Below are positions 8,869-12,957 of a stretch of 12,957 nucleotides of DNA, in pieces. A program made the position numbers and the translations under genes. The stretch covers positions 1-12,957 of the forward strand of contig JAOXYB010041428.1 of the NCBI GenBank assembly GCA_028565635.1, in the 5' to 3' direction. Each line of letters opens with the position of its first letter. Position 1 is the stretch's first letter. Below the pieces are notes generated by a model. It was given only the letters and a program-made list of their open reading frames with translations, had not been told where the DNA came from and searched no databases. Source of the stretch: Phoronis ovalis. Taxonomy: Eukaryota > Phoronida > Phoronidae.

Positions 8869-8988
8869 TTACCAAAAACACACTCTGGGCACCTTTTGGA
8901 AAGTTACCTTTGTGACCAGTGCAATGTTTTTGGCACTGAAAGAGGAGCTCCTCTGGGTGAACTTTTGATAATGAGCAAGACTATCCAT
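8869..8988 (-). other. GC-richer island with 39-codon open frame
   Basis: This patch is visibly richer in G+C than its surroundings. On the minus strand an ATG at 8988-8986 opens 39 codons to TAA at 8871-8869, giving a mixed, basic peptide that begins MDSLAHYQKFTQRSSSF and belongs to no family I recognise. Two other frames are also open across most of the patch, one on each strand. The minus strand shows a pyrimidine-rich acceptor, CTCCTCTTTCAG (AG at 8937-8936), and a donor, AAAG|GTAACT, with the cut after 8908. These would bound a 28-base exon (8935-8908). A longer exon from an AG at 8982-8981 would be 73 bases. CTCTGGG plus a related tail also occurs twice, at 8883 and 8951. It could be a small exon, a conserved regulatory element or an old repeat fragment; none is proved. 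Confidence 0.25.
8941..8954. repeat. 14-bp perfect GC-containing palindrome
   Basis: AGAGGAGCTCCTCT is its own reverse complement over 14 bases. It lies inside the GC-richer island, next to CAGTGC/GCACTG arms (8917-8922 and 8933-8938, 10-base loop). A protein-dimer binding site is possible but not shown. Confidence 0.6.
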
Positions 8989-10343
8989 GAAAGAAAATAA
9001 AAAGAAAATGCATTATTTAACACTACCGTATATCATTTTTTCAAGAAACACTAATCAACTTTCATTGCTCGTAAGCAAAAGTAATTAATAAAGCAATGTG
9101 AAAGTAATGCAAAAAAAATTTTTGAAAATGTTCCTACTGATTGTAATTAATAGATAACACTGAATGATAGTTATCTAACTGTCATCTATGGTTATCAATA
9201 TATCTTCTCTGTGTCACTGCAGTGAAGAATAGGAAGCAGGGCAGATATACATACTATATTGCTTCTAAGTAATGATATCTAATAACAGTGATTGTATGAT
9301 AAGAGAAGACAACTCACCACAAAGTATGCATAACAGCAAGAAGTTACACACTTCCCTAGTCGTATATTCAGTAGATTTGCATTATTTGAAACTAGTCACA
9401 ACACATATTCAATTGTACAATATTTTGTTTATTCTATTGAATGGTTATTTAATGATAATGAAATTAAAGTTAATGTGCAAGGTGACATAATATATTATTA
9501 AAATCAGTATGTTTACTTAATTGTATTATTGTGCAGTTTAATCTCATTGATAATTGTTATACTTTTAAAACCTAAACTACACAATCATGTAGGGTGTGTA
9601 CCGGTATGTACTAGTTCGGGCATGGGTATAAGTACAACTACTTTTCTGATCGTTTTTTTTTCTATAATTATGAAATGTCATTATAGTTTAACAGAATAAG
9701 AGCTTCTGGACTAAACAAATGCAATAAAAAATAGATTGGAATATGAAACCTTTTGCAAATGTTCCCAGAAATTTATTGTTAGGTATTCTCGCAATGAAAC
9801 TGCATATCCCCAGAACTGATTTGCATTTCACACGGAAGAAGCAAAAGAAGTCTTAGCTGTCAAAAAAAGGGGAAAATATACAAATTTTGCAACAAAAAAA
9901 AAAGTGCGATATAAAGCTGTACAAACCATATAGGCATGCATTCTATCAAAAAGCAAAAATTAGTTACCTTTTGTTGGTATACTAAACTGATCTATGAAAT
10001 ATTCCGTCTTGTTGCTGCAAAGTACAAGTAACCAAAGTATTATATGTTTTGAGCTCCGGTATATATGCGAGCATCTAATTATTCAACCCATGACAACAGA
10101 TTTACTTAATTTGAAGTAAAAGTCACTTCCTACACATTCTCATTAGCGTATGACCAATAAATTGTTAAATCAATGGGAATCAACAACATTCCCAAAGCTC
10201 TTCTTGTCTACTTTTGCTTATGTATACAATAAGTTATCAGTCATTTAGTATGCATATTTGCTATTGTTTAAGCCAAGACATATGACACTCGCTCATTATT
10301 TAGAATGCTTCATTGTCTAGATTTACCAAAACATGCTGGCCTA
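8989..10343. other. AT-rich non-coding stretch
   Basis: No gene is supported. The 72-codon frame at 9272-9490 has no motif. A 10-base A run lies near 9894-9903, and T runs occur near 9652. Apart from the GATA-type inverted pair at 9151-9177, I see nothing organised. Confidence 0.65.
9151..9177. promoter_or_regulatory. GATA-type inverted site pair
   Basis: TAGATAAC (9151-9158) and GTTATCTA (9170-9177) are perfect 8-base inverted arms, 11 bases apart. Each contains a WGATAA core, the pattern bound by GATA-family zinc-finger factors in animals. A further GTTATC lies about 10 bases downstream, at 9188-9193. Short AT-rich motifs are frequent by chance, so this is a candidate only. Confidence 0.25.
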
Positions 10344-10361
10344 ATGTTTTTGCAAAAACAT
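10344..10361. repeat. 18-bp perfect palindrome
   Basis: ATGTTTTTGCAAAAACAT is an exact reverse complement of itself with no spacer. It is the longest uninterrupted palindrome I found in the window. Its centre, TTTTTGCAAAAA, could bind a symmetric dimer. Function is unknown. Confidence 0.7.
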
Positions 10362-11085
10362 CAAGTAATCTTTTTTTCTGTTTTAAGCTAAATTGGGTTT
10401 TTCTAAATTTCCAGCTTATCTAAAATGATTTAATACTTATCTTTAAACAAAACAAATTACGAAATTTAATGGAATTAATTAGGCATATTTTGGTGAGAAT
10501 TAAAGCTTACAAAATAAAAAATTAGTTTAGAATCATGGAAGTCTATGCATTCATGCTGCCTCTTGATTGTTCAGGTTTGTTTACAACAAAATAGAGCGAG
10601 AATGTGTCATATCCAATAAAATAGCAACATTTCCTCTGGGTCTGTAGAAAATGATGAAAAAAAACGTCTTTTAACAATTCACTGGCAGAGCTAATAAGCA
10701 TATCCACACATTTCAGGGTGATTTTCTATAAAGTTCTGAGTTGGATTTAATAATAACAGTTCCTTAACTACTTAAAATAGAGAAATTCTGTAATCGTCTC
10801 CGTAGCTTTTTCTGTCAGTTTATTTTTTGATAAACACGAACTGTTAAATGAATCATTGGAACTGAAATAACTTGAAAATTCAGGTCAAAAGTGCAGAAAA
10901 AAGAACAAAAGATACTGCTGTTAAAATTTGAATAGCAACTGATTAGGGTTCGTTAAGGTGACTAGTGCATTCGGGAAAACTTATTTGCACTTGAACATTT
11001 TTCTAAATGTATTAATATAAGGATTTCAGAAAGTTATTTAGTTATCTGCCACATGATTTTGCGAACGGTAAGGAAGCAATTTCTG
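10362..11085. other. AT-rich non-coding stretch
   Basis: I see no gene, no repeat copy and no long inverted structure here. Confidence 0.65.
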
Positions 11086-11155
11086 GTAAAAACTTACTTT
11101 TTTCAAAACGTAAAAAATCCCACACTAGTTTGTCTGCAAAAAAGTGGGTTTTTAC
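11086..11155. repeat. Nested inverted repeat with competing stems
   Basis: GTGGGTTTTTAC (11144-11155) can pair with two upstream arms. GTAAAAAC (11086-11093) is an exact 8-base complement of GTTTTTAC (11148-11155). GTAAAAAATCCCAC (11110-11123) pairs with the full arm with two bulged bases and a 20-base loop. The two pairings are mutually exclusive at the right arm. This is the layout of a switching RNA, but the arms are low in complexity, so chance is a serious alternative. Confidence 0.4.
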
Positions 11156-12316
11156 TAAAAGTGGCCAGCTTACTGATTACATAATCATGATTGGAAAAGT
11201 AAATTGTCATAGTCTTCCAATTATTTCCTTAGCAATTACTCTACTATAAATTATCTTGTGGTTGTGCAAAATTTGACATGAAGTTTATAATTCTGGTATT
11301 TTGTGTGAACAGTACAAGCCACCTTAAGATACAAACTTATTCAAATGATCTTTATAAATAACCTTTAGGATGAAAATAATAATTTCTAATAACCTGTAGT
11401 ATTTATTTCTGTCTTTTCTGGGTATCTAATGTGACACATAATGAAAAAAATTCAGTAAAGGAAATTGCAAAGTATGGAAATTGCTATTTTCATAGGAAAA
11501 CACAAGCGATAAATAATTGCAAATCGCTATTTCTAGTTATAACAAATATAAACATTAAAGAAATCTATAATAGCACAACTGAAGAAAGAAGCCATTTCCC
11601 TCTGGGATTATTATGAGATTCGTGTAGTTGTTTGTGATTGTTATTTGAAAGAAATTGTTCGTTAATAAGCGTGTTCTGTAACATATGTGATTCTGATCAC
11701 ACAATTTTAATAAAGCAATCCTAATAGTGATATGGTGTTACTGAGTGTATGATTTTAGTTTTAAGCTGTTCACATTATTACAGTTTGCTTTTGTGTGATT
11801 CTAAGATGTAAGAAAACATAGTGGTGTGCTGCAGTTCTGAACTGTGAGAAGACATAGGTCATCAGCTGTGTCCACTTCTGCTGTGCATAAGAAATCGCCA
11901 CTCAAATGAACTTGATAGTTGACAGGTGATTGTTTGGATGAAGCCTTTTCGCGAAGTTACCAGTGTCCCGGGTTTCGTTTTAATGGCTTGCATATTAAAG
12001 TCCGAAATGAATCTTTTGATAGTGTGTTTGTTAAAACAATTAAAATTGTCATGAAAATCTGTGCATAGTAATTAGTTTATTACATAGTTTAGAGAATCTT
12101 TAAGAGCCTACTGGGAAATTTAAAACATACAACTATGCCTTTGAAACATAATTACATAATGGACAGATAATATAAAATGCAGTATAATCCAACAGGTTGT
12201 GTAACAATTGGAAGTTCAACTGAAGGTAAATGAACCCTAAAACTACAACATTGCCAGCAATGACTTGACTGTGGCAAGGTCTATCAATTACTATGGTTAA
12301 AGCCTCACCATAAACA
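11156..12316. other. Non-coding stretch
   Basis: No gene is supported. The 61-codon frame at 11431-11616 shows no family. Small items are TGTGAT/ATCACA arms with a 4-base spacer (11686-11701), TTCGCGAA (11948-11955), CCCGGGTTTCG (about 11967-11977), and CATTGC-CA-GCAATG (12249-12262). Confidence 0.6.
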
Positions 12317-12350
12317 TTATTAGACAGAATTTTTTATTAGACAGCTTTTA
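12317..12350 (+). repeat. 17-bp tandem duplication
   Basis: TTATTAGACAG starts at 12317 and again at 12334, and each is followed by a short T-rich tail, giving two head-to-tail 17-base units that differ at a few positions. It is probably a slippage product. Confidence 0.65.
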
Positions 12351-12864
12351 ATTTGTGTTAATACTGATTATAAATACTTTCTAGAAACAACAATACCACT
12401 TCTAATTGCTGTTTCTACATCTGGCCATCAGGGGTTCTGAATGTGTAACAACCTTGTTCCAATAAAAACTATCAAACATTTTCATAAAATATGTATGTCT
12501 TGGTTGAAAATTCTTTCTATGTGTTACGAAAGTATTAAAAATGAAAAAGGAAATGTATCAAAAATTAAATTAGGTATACTTTAAACAGTATTTATATTGT
12601 TCAAACTTGTAAAATGAATGTCAAGCTTGTCCATTCTGCAAATCTCTTATTTGCTCTCGAACTCCATCTGGTGGACAAGACTTGAAATGTTACATGTTCA
12701 CAAACATAAGTTACAAATGTAACTAAAGGGTTCACACAGAAGAGTTGGGGCACGATAAAGTATACAAATTTTATCATGTATAAGCCTTGTGCTAGGAATC
12801 AATACAAACCACTATAAATAGTGCATGTTTACTCTACAGTATGTTCACCATCAAATGAAGTGTT
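12351..12864. other. Non-coding stretch beside the right-end repeat
   Basis: No gene is seen. The stretch holds a CTCF-like motif at 12664-12674 and a weaker CCATCAGGGG at 12425-12434. The boundary with the repeat element at 12865 is sharp, because composition switches abruptly to CCCGGGGGG. Confidence 0.6.
12664..12674 (-). promoter_or_regulatory. CTCF-like motif
   Basis: CCATCTGGTGG on the plus strand reads CCACCAGATGG on the minus strand. This fits CCASYAGRKGG, the core I know for the insulator protein CTCF of bilaterian animals. The following bases (AG) depart from the usual C(A/G). A weaker match, CCATCAGGGG, lies 240 bases away on the plus strand (12425-12434). Matches to short motifs occur by chance; binding is not shown. 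Confidence 0.25.
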
Positions 12865-12957
12865 CCCGGGGGGTACTCACGGTTTTTTGACTACGGGGAT
12901 GTGCCGCGGAACCCAATCCAAAATTTTAGCTTGTGGTAGCAAACCCAATCCAAATTT
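12865..12957 (+). mobile_element. Second GGGGGTACTC-family copy, cut by window end
   Basis: The head reads CCCGGGGGGTACTC (12865-12878), then about 20 bases, then GATGTGCCGC (12899-12908). This matches the two-part head of the minus-strand copy at 3236-3475. The body begins a repeated box, AACCCAATCCAAA, at 12910 and again at 12942, exactly 32 bases apart; 32 bases is also the step between CCATGG boxes at two places in the other copy. G+C is much higher than in the flank, suggesting a younger or less decayed copy. The element runs off the window, so its length, right end and any coding part cannot be judged. Confidence 0.7.

Noticed and set aside
9272-9490. 72-codon plus-strand frame
   Set aside because: It has no recognisable motif, no coding-like composition change and no flanking splice or promoter signal.
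11431-11616. 61-codon frame starting with MTHNEKNSV
   Set aside because: Its hydrophilic bias follows from an A-rich strand; no family is recognised.
11686-11701. TGTGAT-N4-ATCACA, looks like a bacterial CRP site
   Set aside because: The window is eukaryotic in character, and a single symmetric 6-base pair is expected by chance.
1-12957. CRISPR array, bacterial operon or phage module
   Set aside because: No regularly spaced identical repeats with unique spacers, no gene clusters and no ribosome-binding-site-led frames are present.

Overview
The window is AT-rich (about 30% G+C by eye, not counted) and looks like non-coding nuclear DNA of an animal, most likely an invertebrate. It has no long open reading frames, no bacterial-style gene packing, many A and T runs, and a background of short hairpins, small tandem duplications and old repeat copies. 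I found no gene with recognisable domains, no rRNA, no convincing tRNA, no CRISPR array and no intact autonomous transposon. All open frames are under 95 codons, several begin only at TTG, and none has a family signature that I know. The window is best read as intergenic or intronic sequence. The species cannot be fixed from the sequence. The best clue is a repeat family with a GGGGGTA(C/T)TC ... ATGTGC(C/T)GC head, which I associate from memory with marine invertebrate genomes such as corals, molluscs and other soft-bodied groups; this was not searched.

Layout. Bases 1-2013 are plain AT-rich sequence. A compact stem-loop followed at once by AATAAA lies at 2014-2053. Bases 2245-2680 form a repeat-rich patch: an imperfect hairpin, a degenerate tandem array of about 61-bp units, and two more hairpins. 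Bases 3236-3475 hold one copy of the GGGGGTATTC family in reverse orientation, with repeated CCATGG-type boxes inside. Next to it is a 133-bp MITE-like structure with 9-bp terminal inverted repeats and a 19-bp internal direct repeat (3533-3665), then a diverged direct repeat (3838-3964).

Bases 3976-8588 are mostly featureless. They contain a 30-bp tandem duplication (5666-5730) and two weak candidates for minus-strand coding relics (4029-4320 and 5331-5448). A tRNA-shaped fold without a T-arm lies at 8589-8670. A small island visibly richer in G+C (8869-8988) has a 14-bp perfect palindrome, overlapping open frames and good-looking minus-strand splice signals. Bases 8989-12864 are again plain, with an 18-bp perfect palindrome (10344-10361), a GATA-type inverted pair (9151-9177), a 17-bp tandem duplication (12317-12350) and a CTCF-like motif (12664-12674). 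The window ends inside a second copy of the GGGGGTACTC family (12865-12957), in the opposite orientation to the first.

No genes can be shown to work together here. The two strongest observations are the pair of oppositely oriented repeat-family copies, which share a head motif and a 32-bp internal spacing, and the nested inverted and direct repeat structure at 3533-3665.
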